DNA of 38,647 bases from Eubacterium sp. (GTDB lineage Bacteria; Bacillota; Clostridia; Lachnospirales; Lachnospiraceae): the NCBI GenBank assembly GCA_022767895.1, contig JALENH010000140.1, positions 1 through 38,647 on the forward strand. Direction: 5' to 3'. Shown one piece after another: positions 18,414 to 27,116 of the stretch. The stretch's first letter is position 1. Each line of letters opens with the position of its first letter. The position numbers and the translations under genes were made by a program. The notes beneath the pieces are model-generated. The model had not been told where the DNA came from. It worked only from the letters and a program-made list of their open reading frames with translations, and made no database searches.

Positions 18414-19190
18414 CTACTGCAAATGATTCTTCATCAGATTCAGTGCATTCTTTTCCAGTCTTGAAACCTGTGCCTGGGAAATATGGATTTCCTCTGCGAC
18501 CTCCATTTGGGTTTTGCCCTCGAAATAGCGAAGCTTGATAATGTTATTTTCCCGTTCAGGCAGGTGGTCCAGGGCATCCTTCAAGGAGAGATGTTCTACC
18601 CAACTTGATTCCTTGTTCTTTTTGTCGCTGATTTGATCCATGATATACAGTGTGTCACCACCTTCGGAATAAACAGGCTCATAGAGGGAGACCGGGCTTT
18701 GGATAGCATCCAGAGCGAAGGCAATATCCTCGGGAGAGACATCGATCACTTTTGAGATATCCTCAAGGGTAGGCTCTGTTTCCTGCTTTTTCATTAACGC
18801 CTCTTTTGCATAAATAGCTTTGTATGCTGTATCACGGAGTGAGCGGCTGACACGGATGGCATTGTTATCCCGAAGATAGCGGCGTACTTCGCCAATGATC
18901 ATGGGGACCGCATAGGTGGAAAATTTGACATCCTGTGTTACATCAAAATTATCGATGGCTTTGATGAGTCCGATGCAGCCAATCTGAAACAGATCATCGA
19001 TGTTTTCATTACTGTTATTAAAACGCTGGATAATGCTGAGAACCAGCCGGAGATTGCCACGAATATACTGTTCTCTTGCCTCTTTATCTCCATTTTTTAT
19101 CTTGTCAAAAAGTTCTTTTTTCTCATCATTGGAAAGGAGTGGGAGTTTGCTGGTGTTGATTCCACAGATTTCAACTTTGTAGTGTGCCAT
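18414..19190 (-). CDS. sigG: Sporulation RNA polymerase sigma factor SigG
   Basis: 258 aa; VEICGINTSKLPLL N-terminus, sigma-70 regions (RFNNSNENIDDLFQIGCIGLIKAIDNFD; ISQAQVSRLEKNALNLMKNHL). Confidence 0.93.
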   Translation of the reverse strand: MAHYKVEICGINTSKLPLLSNDEKKELFDKIKNGDKEAREQYIRGNLRLVLSIIQRFNNSNENIDDLFQIGCIGLIKAIDNFDVTQDVKFSTYAVPMIIGEVRRYLRDNNAIRVSRSLRDTAYKAIYAKEALMKKQETEPTLEDISKVIDVSPEDIAFALDAIQSPVSLYEPVYSEGGDTLYIMDQISDKKNKESSWVEHLSLKDALDHLPERENNIIKLRYFEGKTQMEVAEEIHISQAQVSRLEKNALNLMKNHLQ

Positions 19191-19233
19191 GTCGGTTTCC
19201 TCCTATTGCCTTTTTAGATAATTATTCTCCTTT

Positions 19234-19263
19234 TAGCATGAACGGAGTGGGAACGATTTATGC
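19234..19263 (-). promoter_or_regulatory. SigG/SigF-like promoter for sigG
   Basis: On the minus strand: GCATA (263-259), N18, CATGCTA (240-234). Confidence 0.5.
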
Positions 19264-19270
19264 GTCCAAT

Positions 19271-19279
19271 CATAGAATA
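19271..19279 (+). promoter_or_regulatory. SigE/SigK-like -10 element upstream of the ymxH-like gene
   Basis: CATAGAATA, fits CATANNNTA; AC 16 nt upstream (253-254). Confidence 0.35.
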
Positions 19280-19308
19280 ATCGTAAGAATAGAAAGCGGA
19301 GTTAGGAC

Positions 19309-19569
19309 ATGCGGATTTGCGATCTCAAAGAAAAGGAAGTCATAAATATATGCGATGGCGAGCGAATGGGCTTTGTGGAGGATGTGGAATTTGATTTGTG
19401 CACAGGAAAGATTACCCATATTATCATTCCCGGGCCGTGTAAATTTTTTGGTGTACTGGGAAGAGAAGAAGAGTACATTATTGAAATTTGTCATATATGC
19501 AAAATTGGTGAGGACCTGATTTTAGTGGAAGTAAATAAGGAAAGAGTTACCAAAAAATGTGGAATGTAG
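19309..19569 (+). CDS. YlmC/YmxH family sporulation protein (PRC-barrel)
   Basis: 86 aa MRICDLKEKEVINICDGERMGFVEDVEFDLCTGKITHIIIPGPCKFFGVLGREEEYIIEICHICKIGEDLILVEV. Confidence 0.88.
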   Translation: MRICDLKEKEVINICDGERMGFVEDVEFDLCTGKITHIIIPGPCKFFGVLGREEEYIIEICHICKIGEDLILVEVNKERVTKKCGM

Positions 19570-19571
19570 AC

Positions 19572-19600
19572 TTTACTTCTGAGGGGAAATCCGATATACT
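19572..19600 (+). promoter_or_regulatory. Putative sigma-A promoter TTTACT-N17-TATACT for nrdR
   Basis: Hexamers at 19572-19577 and 19595-19600, upstream of ATG 19631. Confidence 0.45.
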
Positions 19601-19630
19601 TACAGTAGTAGAAAAAAAGGAGAGAAAATT

Positions 19631-20101
19631 ATGAAATGTCCATTTTGTTCTGAGGAAAATACAAAGGTAATCGACTCTCGTCCGGCAGATGACAATAGTT
19701 CCATCCGCCGTCGTCGTCAATGTGAAAAATGCGGAAAACGTTTCACTACCTATGAAAAGCTGGAGACGATTCCGCTCGTTGTAATTAAGAAAGATCAGGC
19801 GAGAGAACCCTATGACCGTTCCAAGATAGAGAAGGGCGTATTCCGCTCCTGTATCAAGCGTCCGATCTCTGTGGATCAGATTAATGAACTGGTGGACTCT
19901 GTCGAGAGTGCTGTTTTTAATCTGGGGGAGAAGGAAGTGCCAAGCAGCCAGATTGGTGAGATATTGATGGACAGACTGCAGAAACTGGATCCGGTGGCAT
20001 ATGTCCGTTTTGCTTCCGTATATCGTGAATTTAAGGATGTTAATACTTTTGTGGATGAAATTAAAAAATTGTTGGATCATCAGGGAACCATAGAAGATTA
20101 A
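19631..20101 (+). CDS. nrdR: Transcriptional repressor NrdR
   Basis: MKCPFCSEENTKVIDSRPADDNSSIRRRRQCEKCGKRFTTYEKLE zinc ribbon plus ATP-cone. Confidence 0.97.
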   Translation: MKCPFCSEENTKVIDSRPADDNSSIRRRRQCEKCGKRFTTYEKLETIPLVVIKKDQAREPYDRSKIEKGVFRSCIKRPISVDQINELVDSVESAVFNLGEKEVPSSQIGEILMDRLQKLDPVAYVRFASVYREFKDVNTFVDEIKKLLDHQGTIED

Positions 20102-20109
20102 AAAAGGAC

Positions 20110-20138
20110 TTGCACACTCTCATGACGTGTGATATGAT
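20110..20138 (+). promoter_or_regulatory. Putative sigma-A promoter TTGCAC-N17-TATGAT for yifB
   Basis: Hexamers at 20110-20115 and 20133-20138; RBS GAGGAGG and ATG at 20173. Confidence 0.65.
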
Positions 20139-20172
20139 GAAGATGGATCAATCCTCGGATGAGGAGGACTTT

Positions 20173-21705
20173 ATGTTTAATAAAGTGTTTGGTGCAGATG
20201 TGTCAGGTGTGGAAGCCCGGGTCATTTGCATCGAGGCAGACGTCAGTGACGGACTGCCTGTTTTTGATATGGTTGGTTTTCTTGCCTCGGCAGTGAAGGA
20301 GGCGAGAGAGCGGGTGCGCATTGCGGTGCGCCAGATGGGAATCCGCTTTCCGGCGAAGCGGATTACTGTTAACTTGTCGCCGGCGAATCTGCGCAAGGAA
20401 GGGACTTCTTTTGACCTTCCCATTGCTATTTCTCTTTTGACCGCATTCGGTCATCTATCCTGTGAATGCACGGAAAATACGCTTTTTATTGGTGAATTGG
20501 GCTTGGACGGTACGTTATATGCTGTCAACGGTGTGCTTGCTATGGTTCTTGCCGGAAGGGAGCAGGGGATTCATCGTTTTGTCGTTCCCACTGCCAATGT
20601 TTGGGAGGCCGCAGTTCTTCAGGATATTGAACTTTATGGCATGGACACGCTGAAACAGACGGTTCAGTTTTTGCGGGGAGACATCGAAAAAGAGAAAGTA
20701 CATATCTCTTTTGAACAGTGGCAGAATTCCCAAGAGGATTCTGTAGATTTTTCTGACATAGTGGGACAGAGTGCGATGAAACGGGCGGCAGAGATTGCTG
20801 TCAGCGGCAGACACAATTTATTGATGATTGGACCACCGGGAAGTGGTAAAACCATGCTTGCCAAACGTCTGCCGACCATTATGCCGCGGATGGATATGGA
20901 GGAAAGTCTGGAGATTACGAGACTTTACAGCATATGTGGTCTTTTGCCGGAGCGTACTTCTGTAGTTACAAAGCGCCCCTTTCGTGCACCACATCATACT
21001 GTTACGCCTACAGCTCTTACCGGAGGAGGGAGAATCCCCATGCCGGGAGAAATTACATTGGCATCGAAGGGCGTACTTTTTTTAGATGAGCTTCCGGAAT
21101 TTTCCAGAGCTTCTCTGGAGGTGCTTCGTCAGCCTTTAGAGGAGCACAAAGTTACGATATCCCGTGTGGGAAAGAGTTACGAATATCCTTCCGACTGTTC
21201 CTTTGTGGCGGCCATGAATCCTTGTCGCTGCGGCTATTTTCCTGACCGGGATAAATGCCGCTGTACCGTGGGAGAGATTCGGAAATACCTGGCGAAAGTT
21301 AGTGAACCACTCTTAGACCGCATGGATTTGTGTGTGGAGACAGGACTTCCCGATTTTCATTTATATGGGCACGAAAATGAGAGCTCAGCAGATATTCGGG
21401 AACGTGTAAGCCGGGCCATGGAGATGCAAAGGATGCGGTACCGGGAAGAAAGCTTTTCCTACAATGGGGAATTGACAGGGACCGCTCTTAAAAAATACTG
21501 TCCTCTGGGCAAAAAAGAGCGCGAATATCTGGAAATGCTTTTTCAGGGACAGGAACTGAGCATGCGGCGTATATCCCGGATTATCAAAGTGTCCCGTACG
21601 ATTGCGGATTTGGCAGGGAGCAATGATATTCGAGAGGAACATATCACGGAAGCAGTTCGCTTTCGCAGTGTGGACCGGAAATATTGGGGGGTGGCAGAAG
21701 GATGA
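20173..21705 (+). CDS. YifB/ComM family Mg chelatase-like AAA+ ATPase
   Basis: MFNKVFGADVSGVEARVICIEADVSDGLPVFDMVGF; Walker A IGPPGSGKTMLAKRLPTIMP; FRAPHHTVTPTALTGGG. Confidence 0.95.
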   Translation: MFNKVFGADVSGVEARVICIEADVSDGLPVFDMVGFLASAVKEARERVRIAVRQMGIRFPAKRITVNLSPANLRKEGTSFDLPIAISLLTAFGHLSCECTENTLFIGELGLDGTLYAVNGVLAMVLAGREQGIHRFVVPTANVWEAAVLQDIELYGMDTLKQTVQFLRGDIEKEKVHISFEQWQNSQEDSVDFSDIVGQSAMKRAAEIAVSGRHNLLMIGPPGSGKTMLAKRLPTIMPRMDMEESLEITRLYSICGLLPERTSVVTKRPFRAPHHTVTPTALTGGGRIPMPGEITLASKGVLFLDELPEFSRASLEVLRQPLEEHKVTISRVGKSYEYPSDCSFVAAMNPCRCGYFPDRDKCRCTVGEIRKYLAKVSEPLLDRMDLCVETGLPDFHLYGHENESSADIRERVSRAMEMQRMRYREESFSYNGELTGTALKKYCPLGKKEREYLEMLFQGQELSMRRISRIIKVSRTIADLAGSNDIREEHITEAVRFRSVDRKYWGVAEG

Positions 21706-22775
21706 ATCAAGAAGAGGAAAAATATCTTTTTTGGCTTTGCTCGATACATGGTCTTGGGCTTTCAGCTATCCGGAAGGTCCATGACATCTTTTCGACGGCA
21801 GAGGCAATCTACTATGCTACGGAAGAGCAGATTATGGGTGCGGATGCCTTGAAAAAGCGAGAGCGGGAACTTGTCGCAGAGGCAAGAAATAAGAAAAACT
21901 GGGAAAGTGAATGGGAAAAAATGCGAGAAAAGAAAATCCAATTTGTTTCCTTTTTTCACGAACAATATCCGGAGGCTCTCCGGAATCTCTACCAGCCACC
22001 AAAGAAACTTCTGGTAAAAGGGAAACTCCCCTCAAAGGAGCGTGTCTCCATCGGTGTTGTGGGAGCCAGAAACTGTACACCCTATGGAAGGGATATGGCG
22101 AGAGTGTTTGGATACCGTCTGGCTGAGGGGGGCGTTCAGGTTATCAGCGGCATGGCTCTGGGTATTGACGGCTGGAGTCATCAGGGAGCTTTGGAAGCGG
22201 GAGGAGATACCTTTGCCGTACTTGGCTCCGGTGTGGAAGTATGTTACCCTGTCCGTCATCAGCGGCTTTATGAAAGCATCCGGAAACACGGGGGTGTGTT
22301 TTCGGAGTTTCCGGCATATGCCCGTGCACAGCCCGCATTCTTTCCCATGAGAAACCGTATTATTAGTGGATTGTCAGACGGAATCCTTGTGGTGGAGGCG
22401 AGAGAAAAAAGTGGTTCACTGATTACCGCGGACGCTGCCTTAGAGCAGGGCAAGGATGTATTTGTGATTCCCGGAAGGATTGGGGATGAATTAAGTGTTG
22501 GGTGCAACCGCCTGATTCGGCAGGGAGCAGTACCGGTCCTTTCGCCAGACGATATTCTGGAGTATTATGGTCTGAATACAAAGGAGAAAATAGAACCGGA
22601 AACGGGTATGGAGAGGGAAGTTTTGGAATATATTGGAGCAAGACCGACCCATATGGATGAATTGGCAAAGGGACTGGATGTATCGCAGACAGACCTTATG
22701 AAGTGTATTTTGAAACTGAAAAGGCAGGACCTGGTGGAGGAGATACAGAGGGGGTACTTTATGAAAAAAATATAA
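21702..22775 (+). CDS. dprA: DNA-processing protein DprA (Smf)
   Basis: Rossmann-like core IGVVGARNCTPYG...VISGMALGIDGWSHQGAL...VLGSGVEVCYP; ATGA overlap with yifB. Confidence 0.95.
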   Translation: MNQEEEKYLFWLCSIHGLGLSAIRKVHDIFSTAEAIYYATEEQIMGADALKKRERELVAEARNKKNWESEWEKMREKKIQFVSFFHEQYPEALRNLYQPPKKLLVKGKLPSKERVSIGVVGARNCTPYGRDMARVFGYRLAEGGVQVISGMALGIDGWSHQGALEAGGDTFAVLGSGVEVCYPVRHQRLYESIRKHGGVFSEFPAYARAQPAFFPMRNRIISGLSDGILVVEAREKSGSLITADAALEQGKDVFVIPGRIGDELSVGCNRLIRQGAVPVLSPDDILEYYGLNTKEKIEPETGMEREVLEYIGARPTHMDELAKGLDVSQTDLMKCILKLKRQDLVEEIQRGYFMKKI

Positions 22776-22782
22776 ATTTTGC

Positions 22783-22811
22783 TTGAAAGGCTGATAAAAA
22801 TGGTGTATGCT
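22783..22811 (+). promoter_or_regulatory. Putative sigma-A promoter TTGAAA-N17-TATGCT for topA
   Basis: Hexamers at 22783-22788 and 22806-22811 in the dprA-topA gap. Confidence 0.5.
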
Positions 22812-22886
22812 AGGACTTGTTGAAATTTTCAGGAACAGAACAATCCGGAAACAGTGGAATGCTGACGCTTCGGAATGGAGGGTAAT

Positions 22887-24968
22887 ATGGCAAAGAATCT
22901 GATTATTGTGGAGTCTCCGGCTAAATCGAAGACCATTAAGAAGTTTTTGGGGAAGAATTACGAAGTTGTGGCATCAAACGGCCACGTTCGCGATATGCCT
23001 AAAAGTCAGATGGGGGTAGATTTTGAACATGATTTTGAACCCAAATACATTACAATTCGTGGAAAAGGTGATTTACTTGCCTCTTTGCGCAAGGAAGTAA
23101 AAAAGGCTGATAAAATCTATCTGGCAACCGACCCGGACCGTGAAGGAGAGGCAATTTCATGGCATTTATGTCATGCTTTGAAGCTGGATCCCAAGAAAAC
23201 CAGCCGCATTACCTTTAATGAAATTACGAAAAACGCAGTCAGACAATCCCTGAAACAGTCCCGGGATATTGATATGGATTTAGTGGATGCCCAGCAGGCA
23301 AGACGTGTATTAGACCGCCTGGTAGGGTATTCCATCAGTCCCCTTTTGTGGGAAAAAGTAAAACGAGGCTTAAGTGCCGGACGTGTGCAGTCTGTGGCAT
23401 TGCGCATCATTGCAGACAGAGAAAGTGAGATTGATGCTTTCATACCTCAGGAATACTGGACGATGGAGGCTAAGCTTTCTGTTTCCGGTGTGAAAAAGCC
23501 ATTGGTTGCCAAATATTATGGTAATCCGGAGAAACATGAAATTGCATCCAGAGAAGAGGCGGAAAAGATTCAAAAGGAATTAGAGGGTGTGCCTTTTTCT
23601 GTGAGCAGTATTAAGAAAAGTGAGCGGACCAAGAAACCGCCGCTTCCATTTACTACTTCCACGCTTCAACAGGAGTGTGCCAAGCATCTGAATTTTCCGA
23701 CGAGAAAAACGATGCAGATTGCGCAGCAACTCTATGAAGGTGTGCAGGTGAAGGGGCATGGAACCATCGGTCTTATTACCTATCTGAGAACAGATTCCAC
23801 CCGTATTTCCGAGGAAGCAGACAAGGCATGTAAAGAATATATCAGCGCCACCTATGGCGAAGAAAATATTATTGAGAAAGCGGCAACTCCGAAGACGAAT
23901 GGCAAGATACAAGATGCCCATGAGGCAATCCGCCCTACGTATGTGGATTTGACGCCGGTTCAGGTGAAAGAATCTCTGACCAGAGATCAGTTTCGTCTCT
24001 ACCAGTTGATTTGGAAACGTTTTGTGGCAAGCCGTATGCATTCGGCAAAATATGAAACTCTTTCCGTGCGGATTAAGGCGGGCAGTCATCAGTTTGCCAG
24101 TTCCGGCTCCAAACTGGTATTCCCGGGATTTATGTCAGTTTACCAGCAGGATGAGGATAAAGAGGAAGCGAATGCCGTACTTGCCAAGGTGACGAAAGAT
24201 TCTGAGCTGAACTTAACGGAACTTGTACCGGAACAACATTTTACACAGCCACCGGCTCATTTTACCGAGGCGTCTCTTGTCAAAACACTGGAGGAGCTGG
24301 GAATTGGCCGTCCAAGTACCTACGCACCGACGATTTCAACTCTGATTTCCCGCCGCTATGTGGCAAAAGAACAGAAAAATTTGTATTTATCGGATTTGGG
24401 AGATATTGTCAATCAGATCATGGTCAGTGCTTTTTCGACTATTGTGGATGTGAATTTTACAGCCACCATGGAAGCGTTATTGGATGGTGTGGCGGAAGGT
24501 AACGTTGAGTGGAAAACCATTGTCCGCAATTTCTATCCGGATTTGGAAAAGGCTGTAAAACATGCAGAGAAGGCTCTGGAGAAAATAAAAATAGAAGACG
24601 AAGTGACAGATGTGGTCTGCGAACTCTGTGGCCGCAACATGGTTATTAAGTACGGGCCCCATGGCAAGTTTCTTGCCTGCCCGGGATTTCCGGAGTGCCG
24701 CAATACTAAGCCGTACTATGAGAAAATTGGAGTGAAATGTCCGAAGTGCGGTGGTGAAATTGTGATTAAGAAAACCCAGAAGGGACGCCGTTATTATGGT
24801 TGCGAAAACAACCCGGAGTGTGACGTGATGACTTGGCAGAAGCCATCCGGTCAGACATGCCCCGAGTGTGGCGGTATGATGTTGGAGAAGGGGAATAAAC
24901 TGGTTTGTGCCGATAATTCCTGCGGATATATCATGGAAAAGAAGACAGATAAAAAACCAGAGAGTTAA
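22887..24968 (+). CDS. topA: DNA topoisomerase I
   Basis: MAKNLIIVESPAKSKTIKKFLGKNYEVVASNGHVRDMP; C-terminal zinc ribbons (CPKCGGE, CPECGGMM); RBS GGAGGG before 22887. Confidence 0.97.
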   Translation: MAKNLIIVESPAKSKTIKKFLGKNYEVVASNGHVRDMPKSQMGVDFEHDFEPKYITIRGKGDLLASLRKEVKKADKIYLATDPDREGEAISWHLCHALKLDPKKTSRITFNEITKNAVRQSLKQSRDIDMDLVDAQQARRVLDRLVGYSISPLLWEKVKRGLSAGRVQSVALRIIADRESEIDAFIPQEYWTMEAKLSVSGVKKPLVAKYYGNPEKHEIASREEAEKIQKELEGVPFSVSSIKKSERTKKPPLPFTTSTLQQECAKHLNFPTRKTMQIAQQLYEGVQVKGHGTIGLITYLRTDSTRISEEADKACKEYISATYGEENIIEKAATPKTNGKIQDAHEAIRPTYVDLTPVQVKESLTRDQFRLYQLIWKRFVASRMHSAKYETLSVRIKAGSHQFASSGSKLVFPGFMSVYQQDEDKEEANAVLAKVTKDSELNLTELVPEQHFTQPPAHFTEASLVKTLEELGIGRPSTYAPTISTLISRRYVAKEQKNLYLSDLGDIVNQIMVSAFSTIVDVNFTATMEALLDGVAEGNVEWKTIVRNFYPDLEKAVKHAEKALEKIKIEDEVTDVVCELCGRNMVIKYGPHGKFLACPGFPECRNTKPYYEKIGVKCPKCGGEIVIKKTQKGRRYYGCENNPECDVMTWQKPSGQTCPECGGMMLEKGNKLVCADNSCGYIMEKKTDKKPES

Positions 24969-24971
24969 TGC

Positions 24972-25000
24972 TTGTCAATAGAAAGAAATTATGATAATAT
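24972..25000 (+). promoter_or_regulatory. Putative sigma-A promoter TTGTCA-N17-TAATAT for codY
   Basis: Hexamers at 24972-24977 and 24995-25000. Confidence 0.65.
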
Positions 25001-25022
25001 TGTTCTATGGGGGACATATGAC

Positions 25023-25802
25023 ATGAGTATTGAGCTGTTGGACAAGACTCGCAAGATCAACCGTCTCCTCAATGACAAACATTCTTCCAAGGTGGCGTTT
25101 ACCGATATTTGTTCCGTGCTGGGGCAGGTTTTACGGGCGAATGCCTATGTGATTAGCAGCAAAGGAAAGCTGTTGGGGACTTATGTAGATGGTGACGGGA
25201 CGATTCCGAGTTTTCAGGACAAGAGGGGGAGTTATATTGAGACAGCGATGAATGAACGTTTTCTCAATGTACTTTCCACAAAGGAAAATGTGAATCTGGA
25301 GACCCTGGGATTTTCCAAAGAGGAAATTGCAGGGTTTAAAGCGTTAATTACACCGATTAGTATTGGTGGAGAGCGTCTGGGAACATTATTCCTGTATCGT
25401 CAGGAAGAAGAGTTTTCGATTGAAGACATTATTTTAAGTGAATACAGTACAACTGTGGTAGGACTGGAGATTATGAGAGCCGTTCAGGAAGAATCGGATA
25501 TGGAGCAGCATAAGAAGAGCAATTTTTCTTCTGCTCTGACAGCGCTCACGCCACTGGAGCAGAAAGCAGTAAGTCATGTGTTCCATGCATTGGCTGGCGA
25601 GGAAGGAACTCTTGTAACGAGCAAACTGGCAAATGAGATAGGCATTACCAGGACGGTAATTGTCAATGCACTCCGAAAGTTAGAGAGTGCCGGTCTAATA
25701 AAGACCAAATCTTCCGGTGTAAAAGGAACCCATATCAGAGTGCTTAACGATATTGTTTACACAGAATTTGACAGTTACTACCGTGAGAAATGGAATTCAT
25801 AA
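25023..25802 (+). CDS. codY: GTP-sensing global transcriptional repressor CodY
   Basis: MSIELLDKTRKINRLLNDKHSSKVAFTDICSVLGQVLRANAYVIS; HTH KLANEIGITRTVIVNALRKLESAGLIKTKSSGVKGTHIRVLN; GGGGG RBS before 25023. Confidence 0.95.
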   Translation: MSIELLDKTRKINRLLNDKHSSKVAFTDICSVLGQVLRANAYVISSKGKLLGTYVDGDGTIPSFQDKRGSYIETAMNERFLNVLSTKENVNLETLGFSKEEIAGFKALITPISIGGERLGTLFLYRQEEEFSIEDIILSEYSTTVVGLEIMRAVQEESDMEQHKKSNFSSALTALTPLEQKAVSHVFHALAGEEGTLVTSKLANEIGITRTVIVNALRKLESAGLIKTKSSGVKGTHIRVLNDIVYTEFDSYYREKWNS

Positions 25803-25851
25803 ACGCAAAGGGAATTGTGATATGGGATCATAATGCCATTTGCGTTTTTCT
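25801..25851 (+). terminator. Strong intrinsic terminator-like hairpin between codY and flgB
   Basis: AAACGCAAAGGGAATTGTGAT-atggg-ATCATAATGCCATTTGCGTTT, about 21 positions paired with two mismatches, followed by a T-tract. Confidence 0.8.
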
Positions 25852-25869
25852 AAGAGAGGAAGTGAGGAT

Positions 25870-26259
25870 ATGGTTTTATCAAATGCTTACAACTACATAA
25901 ACGTATTGGATCGGGCAGCGGATGCCAGCTGGACACGAAATGATGTGCTGGCAAATAATATTGCCAATGCCGATACGCCGGGGTACAAGAGAAAAGATGT
26001 GCAGTTTGAGACCTATTTGTCCAATGCCGTGGCGGGGACGGATTCCCTGGATGAGACTGTGGCAAACATTGACCTCAACGAATTAAATGCCACCGTATAT
26101 ACGGAGCAGCCGGGACTCAGTTATCGTATTGATGGCAATAATGTGGATATTTCCACGGAAAATGTAGAACTGGCAAAGAATCAGATAAAGTATTATACGT
26201 TGATGAATTCCATCAATCAGGAATTTTCTCGTATGAAGTCAGCTCTTAAAACAACATAA
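25870..26259 (+). CDS. flgB: Flagellar basal body rod protein FlgB
   Basis: DVLANNIANADTPGYKRKDVQFE; start of flagellar operon. Confidence 0.93.
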   Translation: MVLSNAYNYINVLDRAADASWTRNDVLANNIANADTPGYKRKDVQFETYLSNAVAGTDSLDETVANIDLNELNATVYTEQPGLSYRIDGNNVDISTENVELAKNQIKYYTLMNSINQEFSRMKSALKTT

Positions 26260-26280
26260 GTAAGCTAAGGAGGGATTGAT

Positions 26281-26721
26281 ATGTCAGTATTTGGAGCCAT
26301 GGATGTCAGTGCTACCGGTATGACCGCGCAGCAGCTTCGTATGGACACAATTTCAGAAAATATAGCCAATGTCAACACAACAAGAGGGGCAGATGGCAAA
26401 CCATATAAACGGAAGGCGGTTGTTTTTCAGGAAAAGAGTTATCCGACTTTCAGCGAAAGCTTGAGTATGGCAAATCGTCATAATATTGGGAAGGGTGTGA
26501 AAGTTTCCCAAATTGTGGAGGATAATTCAGAGGGGAACATGGTATATGATCCCTCACATCCGGATGCAGATGAAGATGGTTACGTAACTTATCCGAATGT
26601 TAACACGGTGACAGAGATGACTGATATGATCGATGCTACCCGTGCTTTTGAGGCCAATGTAACAGTGTTGAATTCCACCAAGGGGATGGCGATGAAGGCT
26701 CTGGATATCGGTCAGGGTTGA
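26281..26721 (+). CDS. flgC: Flagellar basal body rod protein FlgC
   Basis: MSVFGAMDVSATGMTAQQLRMDTISENIANVNTTRGADGKPYKRK. Confidence 0.95.
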   Translation: MSVFGAMDVSATGMTAQQLRMDTISENIANVNTTRGADGKPYKRKAVVFQEKSYPTFSESLSMANRHNIGKGVKVSQIVEDNSEGNMVYDPSHPDADEDGYVTYPNVNTVTEMTDMIDATRAFEANVTVLNSTKGMAMKALDIGQG

Positions 26722-26758
26722 TGATATCAGGATATGATTGTGGGAACGGAGGAATAGA

Positions 26759-27085
26759 ATGGATATAGCGAGTTTATCTGCCATTAGTGGCATTGAAAAT
26801 ATAAGTAAATATGCGGATAACAGTATGCAGACGGAGAAGTCGAAGAATACAGGGACAGCAAGTTTTGACAGCCTGTTGAATTCGGCCATGAATCTTGTGA
26901 AGCAGACCGAGGATTATTCCAATGCTGCTGAGGTGGAGGAAGTAAAGTATGCCATGGGACAGAGTGACAGTCTCCATGATTTGATGGTGGCACAGCAGAA
27001 AGCTAATGTGTCTCTGCAGTATACAGTAGCCGTGAAGAATACGGCAGTGGAAGCCTACCGCTCAATTATGAATATGCAGATTTAG
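26759..27085 (+). CDS. fliE: Flagellar hook-basal body complex protein FliE
   Basis: MAQQKANVSLQYTVAVKNTAVEAYRSIMNMQI-type C-terminus; start at ATG after GGAGG. Confidence 0.93.
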   Translation: MDIASLSAISGIENISKYADNSMQTEKSKNTGTASFDSLLNSAMNLVKQTEDYSNAAEVEEVKYAMGQSDSLHDLMVAQQKANVSLQYTVAVKNTAVEAYRSIMNMQI

Positions 27086-27116
27086 AGACTATAGCTTTGG
27101 GGAGCGATAAAAAACA

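Noticed and set aside
25800-25824. SigD promoter upstream of flgB (TAAA ... TGTGATAT)
   Set aside because: Spacer between TAAA and the -10-like octamer is about 12 nt (consensus 14-16) and GCC is replaced; not credible.
25965-25980. GCCGATAC inside flgB as a sigma-28 -10
   Set aside because: Encodes the conserved NADTPG motif of FlgB and has no TAAA at the right distance.
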